A stretch of DNA of 62,355 bases, from assembly GCF_001666835.1 (NCBI RefSeq), contig NZ_LZJF01000085.1, forward strand, positions 1 to 62,355. Direction: 5' to 3'. A program made the position numbers and the translations under genes. The DNA comes from Mycobacterium sp. E3251. GTDB lineage: Bacteria > Actinomycetota > Actinomycetes > Mycobacteriales > Mycobacteriaceae. Below the pieces are notes generated by a model, which was not told the origin of the DNA, ran no database searches, and worked only from the letters and a program-made list of their open reading frames with translations. The number at the start of each line of letters is the position of its first letter. Position 1 is the stretch's first letter. Below, piece after piece: positions 52,104 through 60,061 of the stretch.

Positions 52104-52295
52104 CTAGTAGCTGCGATCGCCTTCGCTGCTGTCGAAGAACCGCCATTCGCCGTCGGCTTCGACCTCCATGCGCCAGCCCAGTTCGTTGCCCTCGACCGCC
52201 TCATCGGCGAACCACGCGTGCGCCTTGTCGGCGCTTTCGATGTCCTTCGTCGCGACGACGTCGCCCTTCGGGTTGAGCACTCGGTAGGTAGCCAT
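52104..52295 (-). CDS. small conserved acidic protein, unknown function
   Basis: 63 residues, MATYRVLNPKGDVVATKDI at the start, then an Ala/Asp/Trp-rich helix (ADKAHAWFADEAV) and two strands (GWRMEVEADGEWRFFDSSEG). The beta-alpha-beta-beta pattern looks like a small DUF-type fold. Co-directional with and 34 nt upstream of the Balon-like gene, so probably in one transcript. I do not recognise a characterised family. Confidence 0.7.
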   Translation of the reverse strand: MATYRVLNPKGDVVATKDIESADKAHAWFADEAVEGNELGWRMEVEADGEWRFFDSSEGDRSY

Positions 52296-52324
52296 GGCGG
52301 CAGTGTTCCCACCGGAGGCGACCC

Positions 52325-53560
52325 TCAACCGGCGGGGATCTCGGCGGTGATCGTGTCCATCAGGGCGGTGTACCGCTTGGCTTCCGGGTCGCGCCCGGGC
52401 TTTCCGCTGCTGACCACGCCGGCGGCCAGGCCGCGCGCCGGGTCGGCCCAGATCGCGATGTTGACCAGGCCGAGGTTGCCGAACGCATGCGGCGAGTTGA
52501 GCCCGAACGGACCCCAGCGGTTCGTTCCGAGGATGAATCCGGTGCCCCACCGGGCCGGTTGCAAACCGACCGCGAAATCCGGTCGCAGTCGGCGGCATTC
52601 CTTGATCGCGCCGTACATCGTCTCCGGGCTCATCACCCGCACGCCGTCGAGATTCCCACCGCGACGCCAGATTTCGGCGAACCGTGACATCTCGTGCGCG
52701 GTCGACACCGTGTTGGACGACGGGATGATGGTGGTGAGAAACATCGGGGTGTTGGTGATCGGGATCATCTCGTGCACGGTCCCACCGATCGCCTTGCGGA
52801 AGATCTGCGCGACCACCGGCGGCAACGGGCGGCCCGTCGCGTGGCTCGGCGCCACCAGGGGCAGGTCCTCCTTGGCGACACCGAAGTTGGTCCACCGGAA
52901 GCCGAGAGGGTCGAGGACCTCAGTGGCGAGGATCTCGCGAATCTCCTTGCCGGTGGCCGCGTAAACGATCTCGCGTACCAGCGGACCCCAGGTCAGCGCG
53001 TGGTAGATGTGCACCAGTCCCGGCCGGTAGAGGGGGCGCAGCTCACCCAGCTTTTGTTGCGCGTACTCGTGGTCGTCCGCGCGTTTGACGTCGGGTTTGG
53101 GCCCGGTCGGGAAGGGAAGCCCGGCGCTGTGGGTCATGACGTGCCGGATGGTGATCCGATGCTTGCCGTGACTGGTGAACGTGGGGATGTAGTCGCAGAC
53201 CCGGTCGTCGAGCGAGAACACGCCACGCTCGACGAGCATGTGCACCACCGTGGCCGCCATTCCCTTGGCCGCCGAGTACACGCAGAACGGAGTGTCCGGC
53301 GTGACGGGGATCTTCTCGGCGTCGGGCGGGTCGCTCGGCGCGTTGCCCCAGCCGTGGCCGATCGCGCGGTTGAGCACGACGCGCCCGTGCCGACGGATGC
53401 ACAGCTGGATGGCGGGGTGGAAGCCGCCCTGGTACCAGTGCCGCGCGGCGCCCCAGATCCGCTCGACCGCGGCGCTGTCGATTTCCGAGTGGTCTTCGTC
53501 GCCGATCGTCGTCACGGCGTCCAGGTCGCCCGGGACGCGGATCTTGCCGTCTGGTGTCAC
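52325..53560 (-). CDS. lipE: beta-lactamase-fold esterase LipE
   Basis: 411-residue serine hydrolase of the class C beta-lactamase/esterase family. The catalytic Ser-Lys pair is in VYSAAKGM (SxxK), with the Tyr motif in IYHALTWGP (YxN position reads YHA) and a C-terminal GFILGTNRWGPFG. There is no signal peptide, as in cytosolic family VIII esterases. Orthologue of Rv3775, likely hydrolysing short-chain acyl esters; the natural substrate is unknown. Followed by echA21, 26 nt upstream on the same strand. Confidence 0.9.
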   Translation of the reverse strand: MTPDGKIRVPGDLDAVTTIGDEDHSEIDSAAVERIWGAARHWYQGGFHPAIQLCIRRHGRVVLNRAIGHGWGNAPSDPPDAEKIPVTPDTPFCVYSAAKGMAATVVHMLVERGVFSLDDRVCDYIPTFTSHGKHRITIRHVMTHSAGLPFPTGPKPDVKRADDHEYAQQKLGELRPLYRPGLVHIYHALTWGPLVREIVYAATGKEIREILATEVLDPLGFRWTNFGVAKEDLPLVAPSHATGRPLPPVVAQIFRKAIGGTVHEMIPITNTPMFLTTIIPSSNTVSTAHEMSRFAEIWRRGGNLDGVRVMSPETMYGAIKECRRLRPDFAVGLQPARWGTGFILGTNRWGPFGLNSPHAFGNLGLVNIAIWADPARGLAAGVVSSGKPGRDPEAKRYTALMDTITAEIPAG

Positions 53561-53585
53561 CTCAGCGAGGGTACGTGGCGCCGGA

Positions 53586-54410
53586 TCACTCCCCGGTGAA
53601 CCGCGGCGGCCGCTTCTCGAATGTCGCCGCGATGCCCTCGGTCAGGTCCTTCGACGGCAGGAAGGCGGCGTTCCAAGCGGCCACGTAGCGCAGGCTCTCC
53701 GACACCGCGGCGACGCGCTGCTGGTCGAGGACGTCCTTGATGCCGTGCACGGCCAGCGGCGGGTTGGCGGCGATCTCGGCCGCGGTGGCATGCGCGGCGG
53801 CCAGGGTCGCCTCTGGGTCGTCGTACACGTCGTTGACCAGGCCGATCGTCTCGGCCCGGGCCGCGTCGATGTCCTTACCGGTCAGCGCGAGTTCGCGCAG
53901 GTGCCCGTCGCTCAGGATGTACGGGAGGCGGGCCAGGCTGCCGACGTCGGCGACGATCGCCAGCTTGACCTCGCGCACCGAGAATTTGGCGTCGGAGCTG
54001 GCGTAGCGGATGTCGACCGCGGAGATCAGGTCGACCCCGCCGCCGATGCACCAGCCATGCACCGAGGCGATGGTCGGGGTGCGGCAATCCGCGACCGCGG
54101 TGATCGCGCCCTGCATGCGCTTGACCTCCGCGTGGAAGACCGCCCGCGGGCCGGCCAGCGCGTCCCCGGACAGCAGCGGGGTGAACGAGCCGCCCATCGC
54201 GGGCACGTCCAGGCCGTAGCTGAAGTTCCTCCCGGAGCCGGTGATGACGATGGCCCGCACTTCGGGGTCGGCGTCCAGCGCCGCGAACAGCTCCGGCATC
54301 TCCGACCAGAACGCCGGGCCCATCGCGTTGCCCTTGCCCGGGCCGATCAGCGTCACCTGGGCGACGTGATCTTTCGTTTCCACCGTGACGGATTCGTATG
54401 CTTGCGCCAT
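53586..54410 (-). CDS. echA21: enoyl-CoA hydratase/isomerase family protein EchA21
   Basis: 274-residue crotonase-fold protein, the same length as Rv3774. Oxyanion-hole segments are VITGSGRNFSYGLDVPAMGG and VHGWCIGGGVDLISAVDIRYAS, and the acidic position following is FSVREVKLAIVADVGSL. The Asp-Val-Gly at the second acidic position fits the dienoyl-CoA isomerase/hydratase branch (ECH1-like). ATG at 54410; divergent from the TIGR03086 gene, which starts at 54434. Confidence 0.9.
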   Translation of the reverse strand: MAQAYESVTVETKDHVAQVTLIGPGKGNAMGPAFWSEMPELFAALDADPEVRAIVITGSGRNFSYGLDVPAMGGSFTPLLSGDALAGPRAVFHAEVKRMQGAITAVADCRTPTIASVHGWCIGGGVDLISAVDIRYASSDAKFSVREVKLAIVADVGSLARLPYILSDGHLRELALTGKDIDAARAETIGLVNDVYDDPEATLAAAHATAAEIAANPPLAVHGIKDVLDQQRVAAVSESLRYVAAWNAAFLPSKDLTEGIAATFEKRPPRFTGE

Positions 54411-54433
54411 ATCGAGACCGTAGCGTGGCAAAC

Positions 54434-55018
54434 ATGGCTCCTGATTTGCGGCCCGGCCCCCATTCGCCGCCCACCGACGAACTGCACAGCGCTGAGGACA
54501 CGCTCGGGGTTTTGCAGCGGGTGCTGCACACCATCGCGGCCGACGACCTGTCGCGGCAGACCCCGTGTGCGGAGTTCGACGTGGCACAGCTGACCGATCA
54601 CCTGCTGAACTCGATCACCGCCCTGGGTGGCATGGTCGGCGCGGAGGTCCCGGAGCGCGACGAAGCCGATTCGGTGGAACGCCAGGTGGTAGCGGCGGCC
54701 CGGCCCGCGCTGGACGCCTGGCACCGCCACGGCCTGGACGGGTCGGTGCCGTTCGGCAAGACCGAGATGCCCGCGAAGAGTGCGTGCGCCGTCTTGTCGA
54801 TCGAATTCCTGGTCCACGCTTGGGATTTCGCAGCAGCCGTGGGACACGAGATCAACGCGCCCGAGCCGCTGTCCGAGTACGTGTTGGGGCTGGCGCGCAA
54901 GGTCATCAGGCCGGAGTTCCGCGGCGGCGCGGGGTTCGACGACCCGGTGGACGTGCCCGAAGATGCCGGCGCGCTCGAGCAATTGGTCGCGTTCACCGGC
55001 CGCAACCCCGAGCGGTAA
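54434..55018 (+). CDS. TIGR03086-family mycothiol/DinB-fold protein
   Basis: 194 residues of the actinobacterial TIGR03086 family, orthologue of Rv3773c, with a DinB-type helical bundle: VLHTIAADDLSRQTPCAEFDVAQLTDHLL (two parts, PCAEFDVAQLTDHLLN) and FLVHAWDFAAAVGHE with candidate metal histidines. Related proteins use mycothiol. Function unknown. Only 23 nt separate it from divergent echA21, so the two share a promoter region. Confidence 0.85.
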   Translation: MAPDLRPGPHSPPTDELHSAEDTLGVLQRVLHTIAADDLSRQTPCAEFDVAQLTDHLLNSITALGGMVGAEVPERDEADSVERQVVAAARPALDAWHRHGLDGSVPFGKTEMPAKSACAVLSIEFLVHAWDFAAAVGHEINAPEPLSEYVLGLARKVIRPEFRGGAGFDDPVDVPEDAGALEQLVAFTGRNPER

Positions 55019-55071
55019 CGCTCGTCGCTTGGCCGAGTGTGCGTCCAGCCGCACATTCGAAGGCTCAGCCG

Positions 55072-55533
55072 CTACACCCGTTCGAGGTAGAAGTAGTAGT
55101 ACCGGCCGTTATCCCGGACGCCCTTGCCGTTCATGATGCCCATCACGGTGTCGTCGTCGATCTTCTTGAAGTGGTCGTGCACCGGCTGGCCGTCGTAGAC
55201 CATCGTCGCGGTGACCTCCCCGCGGAACTGTTCGAGCCACAGGCTGGCCTCGCCCTTGCCCATCTCCTTGTTAGAGAACTTGTTGCCGTCGGCGTCGAGG
55301 CAGACCAGCGGCTGCACGTCGCGGGCCGAGGAGAAGGTCTTGCCGAACCAGCCCGCCTTCTCCAGCTGGCCGTTCATCCGGTGGCCGGTGCGGAACTCGC
55401 CGCCCTTCCACTCACCCAGCATCCCCTCGATCGTCGCGGGCTCGAGGCCGGCCCAGAAGTCGTCGAGCTCGGTGTCGGGGATCTCGCCCTCGCGCTCCTT
55501 GAACTCGGTGAACTGCTTGCGCGCCAAGTCCAA
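55072..55533 (-). CDS. GXWXG/DUF4334 family protein
   Basis: 153 residues containing the GXWXG signature in EGMLGEWKGGEFRTGHRM and the DUF4334 region (PLVCLDADGNKFSNKEMGKG, DGQPVHDHFKKIDDDTVMG, YYYFYLERV). The family is a lipocalin-like beta-barrel of unknown role. It lies 11 nt downstream of hisC2 on the same strand and is probably co-transcribed with it. Confidence 0.85.
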   Translation of the reverse strand: MDLARKQFTEFKEREGEIPDTELDDFWAGLEPATIEGMLGEWKGGEFRTGHRMNGQLEKAGWFGKTFSSARDVQPLVCLDADGNKFSNKEMGKGEASLWLEQFRGEVTATMVYDGQPVHDHFKKIDDDTVMGIMNGKGVRDNGRYYYFYLERV

Positions 55534-55544
55534 TGGAGTGCTCC

Positions 55545-56612
55545 TTAAGCTTCGGTGCGGGAAATCCAGTCGCGGGCGAAGTGCAACAAAGCGTCATTCT
55601 CCTCCACCGCACCGATGGTGATGCGCACCCCCTCGCCCGCGAACGGCCGTACCACCAGCCGAGCGTCGGCGGCCTGCTCGGTGAAGTCCGCGGTGCGGGC
55701 ACCCAGCGGCAACCAGACGAAGTTGGCCTGCGAGGGCGGCAGGGTGAACCCGGCGTCGCGCAACCCGGCGCTGACCCGGGTGCGCTCGGCCACCAGAGCG
55801 TCGGTGCGGGCTGCCAGCTCGTGGGAAGCCTCCAGCGACGCGATGGCGGCCGCCTGGGCGACGTTCGTCACGGCGAAGGGCATGACCACCTTGTCCAGCG
55901 CGGTGATGAGGTCGGGGTGGCCGATCGCATAACCGACACGCAAGCCCGCCAGGCCGTACGCCTTGGAAAAGGTCCGCAGCACAACGACGTTGCTGCGGGA
56001 TAGTGCGAGCTCCAGGCTGTTGGGCAGCATGCCGTCGCGGATGTATTCGACGTAGGCCTCGTCGATGGCGATCAGGATCTGCGGCGGCACGGCCTCGATG
56101 AACCGGGCCAGGGCGTCCGGGTCGACCACCGTGGACGTCGGATTGTTCGGGTTGCAGACGAAGATCAGCCGGGTGCGGTCGGTGATCGCGGCGAGCATGG
56201 CGTCGAGGTCGTGCGTGTGGTCGGTCAGCGGCACTTTGACCGCGGTCGCGCCGGAAACCTGGACGATGGGCAGGTAGCACTCGAAGCTGCGCCAGCCCAT
56301 CATCACCTCGTCGCCGGCGGATGCGGTGATCTGCACCAACTGTTGGCACAAGGTGACCGAACCGCTGCCGACCGCGATGTGCTCCGGGGCGACGTTGGAG
56401 CCGAGGTGCATGGCCAACGCCGCCTTGAGGTCCACGCTGGCGTTGTCCGGATAGCGGTTGACGACGGCGACGGCGCGCTCGATCGCCGCCCGCACGCTGG
56501 GCAGGGGGCCGTACACGGTCTCGTTGCTGGCCAGCTTGATCGAGCCCGGCACGTTCTTGCCGGGCACATAGACTGGCAGTCCGGCCAGTTCGGGACGCAG
56601 GCGAGCGGTCAC
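55545..56612 (-). CDS. hisC2: aromatic/histidinol-phosphate aminotransferase HisC2
   Basis: Fold-type I PLP aminotransferase, 355 residues. PLP lysine in TFSKAYGLAGLRVGY, LIFVCNPNNPTS and DEAYVEY for the cofactor Asp, and a C-terminal Arg in VVRPFAGEGVRIT. The orthologue Rv3772 acts mainly as an aromatic amino acid/phenylpyruvate aminotransferase and not as the primary histidine enzyme, so substrate preference is uncertain between the two. Divergent from the tRNA genes. Confidence 0.92.
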   Translation of the reverse strand: MTARLRPELAGLPVYVPGKNVPGSIKLASNETVYGPLPSVRAAIERAVAVVNRYPDNASVDLKAALAMHLGSNVAPEHIAVGSGSVTLCQQLVQITASAGDEVMMGWRSFECYLPIVQVSGATAVKVPLTDHTHDLDAMLAAITDRTRLIFVCNPNNPTSTVVDPDALARFIEAVPPQILIAIDEAYVEYIRDGMLPNSLELALSRSNVVVLRTFSKAYGLAGLRVGYAIGHPDLITALDKVVMPFAVTNVAQAAAIASLEASHELAARTDALVAERTRVSAGLRDAGFTLPPSQANFVWLPLGARTADFTEQAADARLVVRPFAGEGVRITIGAVEENDALLHFARDWISRTEA

Positions 56613-56696
56613 TTCGACAGTTTATGTCGCGGATGTGTACGCTATGGCCGGTTCCGCGAGACCGGAAAGGGGTCGGGTACCCTCAAACAGTCCAAG

Positions 56697-56785
56697 GGAG
56701 GCGTGCCAGAGCGGCCGAATGGGGCTCACTGCTAATGAGTTGTCCCCCTCAAAGGGGACCGGAGGTTCAAATCCTCTCGCCTCCG
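56697..56785 (+). tRNA. tRNA-Ser(GCU)
   Basis: Cloverleaf with acceptor GGAGGCG/CGCCTCC, a type II variable arm (GTCCCC...GGGGAC), anticodon loop CTGCTAA carrying GCT, and T-arm GGAGGTTCAAATCCTCT. Discriminator G; CCA not encoded. Confidence 0.95.
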
Positions 56786-56827
56786 CTGGTCTTTTCGAGG
56801 AACGCGACGCAAGACAACTGAACACGG

Positions 56828-56900
56828 GCGCCCGTAGCTCAACGGATAGAGCATCTGACTACGGATCAGAAGGTTAGGGGTTCGAATCCCTTCGGGCGCG
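56828..56900 (+). tRNA. tRNA-Arg(ACG)
   Basis: Acceptor GCGCCCG/CGGGCGC, D-arm GTAGCTCAACGGATAGAGC, anticodon stem TCTGA/TCAGA with loop CTACGGA (anticodon ACG), T-arm AGGGGTTCGAATCCCTT, discriminator G. A degenerate copy of its 3' end occurs at 58769-58794, beyond the serpin gene. Confidence 0.95.
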
Positions 56901-56915
56901 CTCACTCGGTATGAC

Positions 56916-56952
56916 GATTGTCGATCTCGCTCGATGGGCGCGATCGACAATC
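56916..56952. repeat. 11-bp inverted repeat just after tRNA-Arg
   Basis: GATTGTCGATC (56916-56926) and GATCGACAATC (56942-56952) are perfect reverse complements around a 15-nt spacer. It may be the tRNA operon terminator (no T-run) or an integrase arm-type site. The rest of 56953-57044 shows nothing recognisable except the ribosome site of the small lipoprotein. Confidence 0.6.
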
Positions 56953-57044
56953 CGCGGAATCGCCCCACGCTGTCGCCGGCGGGCGTATGTTAAGGGCCTC
57001 GGGCGATTAATTCAGTTCCGCACACACCATCGGAGTTGAGTGCC

Positions 57045-57158
57045 ATGTCCCGTGTCACCAGAACCCTCGCCGCCCTGATGATCGCCTCCAGCGCCTTGCT
57101 GATGTCGGGCTGCGGTTGCACCACAACCGCAGGCGTCACCACTTGCACCTTGATGTAA
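57045..57158 (+). CDS. tiny lipoprotein (37 residues)
   Basis: Open frame starting MSRVTRTLAALMIASSALL with a lipobox LMSGC, then a Cys/Thr-rich mature peptide of about 15 residues (CGCTTTAGVTTCTLM). GGAG lies 9 nt before the ATG. Positive N-terminus, hydrophobic core and lipobox make an exported, lipid-anchored micro-protein likely. No family recognised. It lies in the accessory patch between tRNA-Arg and the serpin, convergent with the latter. The gap to the serpin end (57159-57344) has no other feature I can support. Confidence 0.6.
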   Translation: MSRVTRTLAALMIASSALLMSGCGCTTTAGVTTCTLM

Positions 57159-57344
57159 GCGGTCCAACGCTGTTGCGCCTTCAGGTCTGACGGAACCCGG
57201 CTGGGTCGCCGCACGGCTCGGCCAAATCCTGTCGCCCCGGTTGTCGCCGCGGTCCCCGCACCGCGTCGGCGGGAAGCTTCCGGCCTTGCAACGCCGCCGG
57301 GTAAACCCCTTCCCGCCAACATGATTGCGGACTAGCGCCATGCT

Positions 57345-58664
57345 TCAGCGCGGATCCATCACCTGCCCCGCGAAGACCACGGCGCCGGTCTTGTCGAGAA
57401 TGGCGAACAGGAATGGGTGATCGGCCGTCACTTCCTCGACCGGACCAAACCCGCCACCGATGACCGTCGAAACGGCTGCGGCTTCCGTACCGAACTCGTC
57501 GATCCCGACGAAGGCCTTCTGCAGCACCCGTGGGATGTACAGCTTCTCGTCGGTGGTGATGTTGGAGAAGTCCGCGCGGTTCTGGTCGAATACGCGGGGC
57601 ATCCCCACCGCTGCCAAGGTTTCCTTGAATTCCTCGGGTCCCCAGCTGATGCGAAACTTGGGCAAAGTGAGGCTGACCGGCCCCTGCACAAAGGACAAGT
57701 TGCGGAACCAAGCGTCGTCGATGCTGTTGCGGACCGCCTGCAGCTGTCCCTCGGTCGGCACCACGACCAGCATTTTGAGGTCGTCGCCCACGTAAGGAAG
57801 TTCCACCGCCTGGAAATTCGACCCAGCCGCGTGGCGCAGCGAACTCGCCTTGTGCATCATCGGCACGGTGACCGTTGCCTGAGGCGTGAGGCGGAAGCTG
57901 CCGTCGGCCGTAAGTTCTGTCGGAAATGGCCTGTCCCAGCTCGCCTTCAGGTAGGCCGCGTTCAGCAACACCGCACGCGTCGACTCGTCAATGACGCCCG
58001 GCGGGATCAGGTCTTTGATCTGCCCTTTGGTCGCGTCGCTGGCGAAGCTGTTGAGGGCGACTCGTTGGCCGTCGGGGTTGCCCTTGAAGTCGGCGAGATG
58101 CACGCCCGCGTCGTATTGGGTGGCGAGGATGTCGAGGAACGGCGCGCGAACCGACATGCCACGCTGCAGCCAAACCCCGTCGACCATCGCCAGCTCGATA
58201 CTCCTCGGATCGTCGGCGGAGATCGCGGTGCGATTGCGTGAGCGCAGTTCGCGCAGCAGTTGATTCATGGCACGGTGGTAGGTGTCATTGCCGAACGGAT
58301 CGCGCAAAGCGGCTTTCATTTCGGCCGCGGTGTCACCGGCGGCACCGGCATAGACCATCGACAACGCAACGCTGAGGCTCAGTGGAGAGAAGACCAGGTT
58401 CTTTTCACTGGCCGCCGACATGCGCCGGAATAGATCCAGCCCGAACCCGTTGGTGGCATTGACAAAACTCTGCTCCTGCGCGGGGGCAACGTCTGGAGTG
58501 TTGTCGTACGGAAGGTTTGAATGCGTGACGGACGCCGGTGTCGGTCCTGGTGTGGACGCACCACGATTGTGCTCGCTCGCGCAGCCGACGGCACTCGCGA
58601 AAACAACGGCAGCAGCAACTATCCCGTGGAATCCGACGCGGGATTTACGGGTTAGGCGCTTCAC
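57345..58664 (-). CDS. lipoprotein serpin (serine protease inhibitor family)
   Basis: 439-residue full-length serpin. The signal sequence ends in the lipobox SAVGC (Cys28), so it should be lipid-anchored on the outside of the membrane, followed by a Pro/Ser/Thr linker. The serpin fold shows NLVFSPLSLSVALSMVYAGA, AVLLNAAYLKASWDRPF, VELPYVGDDLKMLVVVP and the C-terminal DHPFLFAILDKTGAVVFAGQV. The hinge GTEAAAVST (392-400) has the small residues needed for loop insertion, so it looks inhibitory; by standard numbering P1 is Phe406 and P1' Gly407, implying a chymotrypsin-like or elastase-like target. The GTG start has no obvious ribosome site. Likely gained by transfer next to tRNA-Arg. Confidence 0.92.
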   Translation of the reverse strand: MKRLTRKSRVGFHGIVAAAVVFASAVGCASEHNRGASTPGPTPASVTHSNLPYDNTPDVAPAQEQSFVNATNGFGLDLFRRMSAASEKNLVFSPLSLSVALSMVYAGAAGDTAAEMKAALRDPFGNDTYHRAMNQLLRELRSRNRTAISADDPRSIELAMVDGVWLQRGMSVRAPFLDILATQYDAGVHLADFKGNPDGQRVALNSFASDATKGQIKDLIPPGVIDESTRAVLLNAAYLKASWDRPFPTELTADGSFRLTPQATVTVPMMHKASSLRHAAGSNFQAVELPYVGDDLKMLVVVPTEGQLQAVRNSIDDAWFRNLSFVQGPVSLTLPKFRISWGPEEFKETLAAVGMPRVFDQNRADFSNITTDEKLYIPRVLQKAFVGIDEFGTEAAAVSTVIGGGFGPVEEVTADHPFLFAILDKTGAVVFAGQVMDPR

Positions 58665-58768
58665 GGTGACCAGTATGAGCGCCTCGAGGCGCGGGCATTA
58701 GGCAAATCGCGCGCTATGAAAACCCCGCCGAAATACGTTGAGCGGTCGGCGATCACCAACAGAGGGTC

Positions 58769-58794
58769 GAGGGCTCGAATCCCTCCCCGCGCTC
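58769..58794 (+). other. tRNA-Arg 3'-end-like remnant, possible attachment site
   Basis: GAGGGCTCGAATCCCTCCCCGCGCTC resembles the T-arm, acceptor end and downstream bases of tRNA-Arg at 56876-56902 (shared TCGAATCCCT and CGCGCTC). No D-arm or anticodon arm precedes it, so it is not a tRNA gene. It lies 1.9 kb from the tRNA and brackets the lipoprotein/serpin patch, as an integration duplicate would. Confidence 0.45.
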
Positions 58795-58871
58795 CCGGAG
58801 ACCTCGGTCGACCGCGGTTGGGGACCTCGTTCGACCGGTCGCAAGCTGCGGCATCTGCTTAAGTCGATGCT

Positions 58872-59522
58872 GTGACTTCCTATGTGCGCTTTCTCCGTGA
58901 CACGGTCGCGGTGCGGCTCTTTGTTGCCTTGATAGCCGGAACCGCGGCTGCGGTCGCCATCGCTGATGCGCTCGGTTGGAGGTTCGCCCTGCTCGGCTGG
59001 GTGGTGGCCGCAGCGGTGTACGTGGCGTGGAGCTGGCTGATCATCGGACCGATGGACGCACAACGCACCGCTCGGCACGCGACACGCGAGGACGCCACCC
59101 GGTTGCTCGCCGACGTGGTCATCGTCTCAGCGAGCCTGGGCAGCCTCGGCGGGGTCGGATACGTAGTCGCGGCGGGCACACATTCGGGCGCCCAAGCCCT
59201 CGCAGCAGCGGGCGTGGGCATTCTGGCCGTGGTGGCGTCCTGGTTTGCCGTGCATACGCTTTTCACCGCGCACTACGCGCGCCTCTACTACTCCGACGAG
59301 GCCGGGGGCATCGATTTCCACGACCCACATCCGCCGCGATACCTGGACTTCGCATATGTGGCGTTCACCGTCGGTATGACCTTTCAGGTCTCCGACACGG
59401 AGATCAACAACTCTCGGCTGCGCGCAACCGTTTTACGCCATGCGCTGCTGTCGTACCTTTTCGGCGCGGTGATCCTTGCGGTCACCATCAACATGGTCGC
59501 CGGGCTGGGCGCCAAGTTGTGA
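58872..59522 (+). CDS. DUF1345 membrane protein
   Basis: 216 residues, about five spans. The family signature is clear: [14 protein letters not shown] and [25 protein letters not shown]1345 proteins are inner-membrane proteins of unknown function. GTG start at 58872; the 207 nt upstream (58665-58871) contain the tRNA-like remnant and presumably its promoter. Confidence 0.88.
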   Translation: MTSYVRFLRDTVAVRLFVALIAGTAAAVAIADALGWRFALLGWVVAAAVYVAWSWLIIGPMDAQRTARHATREDATRLLADVVIVSASLGSLGGVGYVVAAGTHSGAQALAAAGVGILAVVASWFAVHTLFTAHYARLYYSDEAGGIDFHDPHPPRYLDFAYVAFTVGMTFQVSDTEINNSRLRATVLRHALLSYLFGAVILAVTINMVAGLGAKL

Positions 59523-59535
59523 CGCGTCGCGGTCG

Positions 59536-60042
59536 CTAGCGTCCGCCGAACGGGCCCCCGAACGGTCCGCGACGGGGCGGCACGGTCACGGTTTGCGTTT
59601 GCGTGACGGTGCTGGTGTCGGTGCTCGGCGAGACCGTAACGGTGCTCGGCGCTTCCGTTGTGGTGGGGGTGTCGGAGCTCGGGGGCGGGGCGGTCTCGGT
59701 GACGGTCTCGGTCGGGACGCCACCGCCACCGCCGCCACCACCGTGGTGCCGTGGCGGCTCCGTGGTCGTGGTGGTCGTCACCGTTGTGGTCGGCGCGGTG
59801 GTCGTAGTCGTCGCTGCCGGACTATGCGCGGGCGAACCGGCCACCAGCTTGACCACCGCAAAGGCCACGAGCGCAAGCACGATCACCCCGATCGCGCCGG
59901 CCGCCACCAGCGCCGCGGGGCGGCGGTACCACGGAGTCGGCGGCTCGGGCTGGGGCGCCGGCTCGTCGTAATACCCGCCGCCATACCGCGCGGCCTGGGT
60001 GGGCTCGGAGTAGTAGTCGGGTTCCTCGGGATAAGGCGGCAC
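59536..60042 (-). CDS. single-span protein with Thr- and Gly-rich extracellular tail
   Basis: 168 residues: a Tyr/Pro/Glu-rich cytoplasmic N-terminus (YYSEPTQAARYGGGYYDEP), one membrane helix (ALVAAGAIGVIVLALVAFAVVKLV), then low-complexity Thr/Pro repeats, a run of eight Gly after RHH, and a VTVSPSTDTSTVTQTQTVTV tail ending RRGPFGGPFGG. The layout resembles mycobacterial envelope proteins with glycosylatable Thr-rich stalks. No function assigned. Confidence 0.75.
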   Translation of the reverse strand: MPPYPEEPDYYSEPTQAARYGGGYYDEPAPQPEPPTPWYRRPAALVAAGAIGVIVLALVAFAVVKLVAGSPAHSPAATTTTTAPTTTVTTTTTTEPPRHHGGGGGGGGVPTETVTETAPPPSSDTPTTTEAPSTVTVSPSTDTSTVTQTQTVTVPPRRGPFGGPFGGR

Positions 60043-60061
60043 GAACGGAGATGTTAGTGGA

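Noticed and set aside
57012..57341. Minus-strand frames of about 110 residues between tRNA-Arg and the serpin
   Set aside because: No ribosome site or domain; they overlap the better-supported small lipoprotein on the plus strand.
58769..58794. A possible complete tRNA gene here
   Set aside because: Only the T-arm and acceptor-like end are recognisable; no acceptor 5' half, D-arm or anticodon arm pairs with it.
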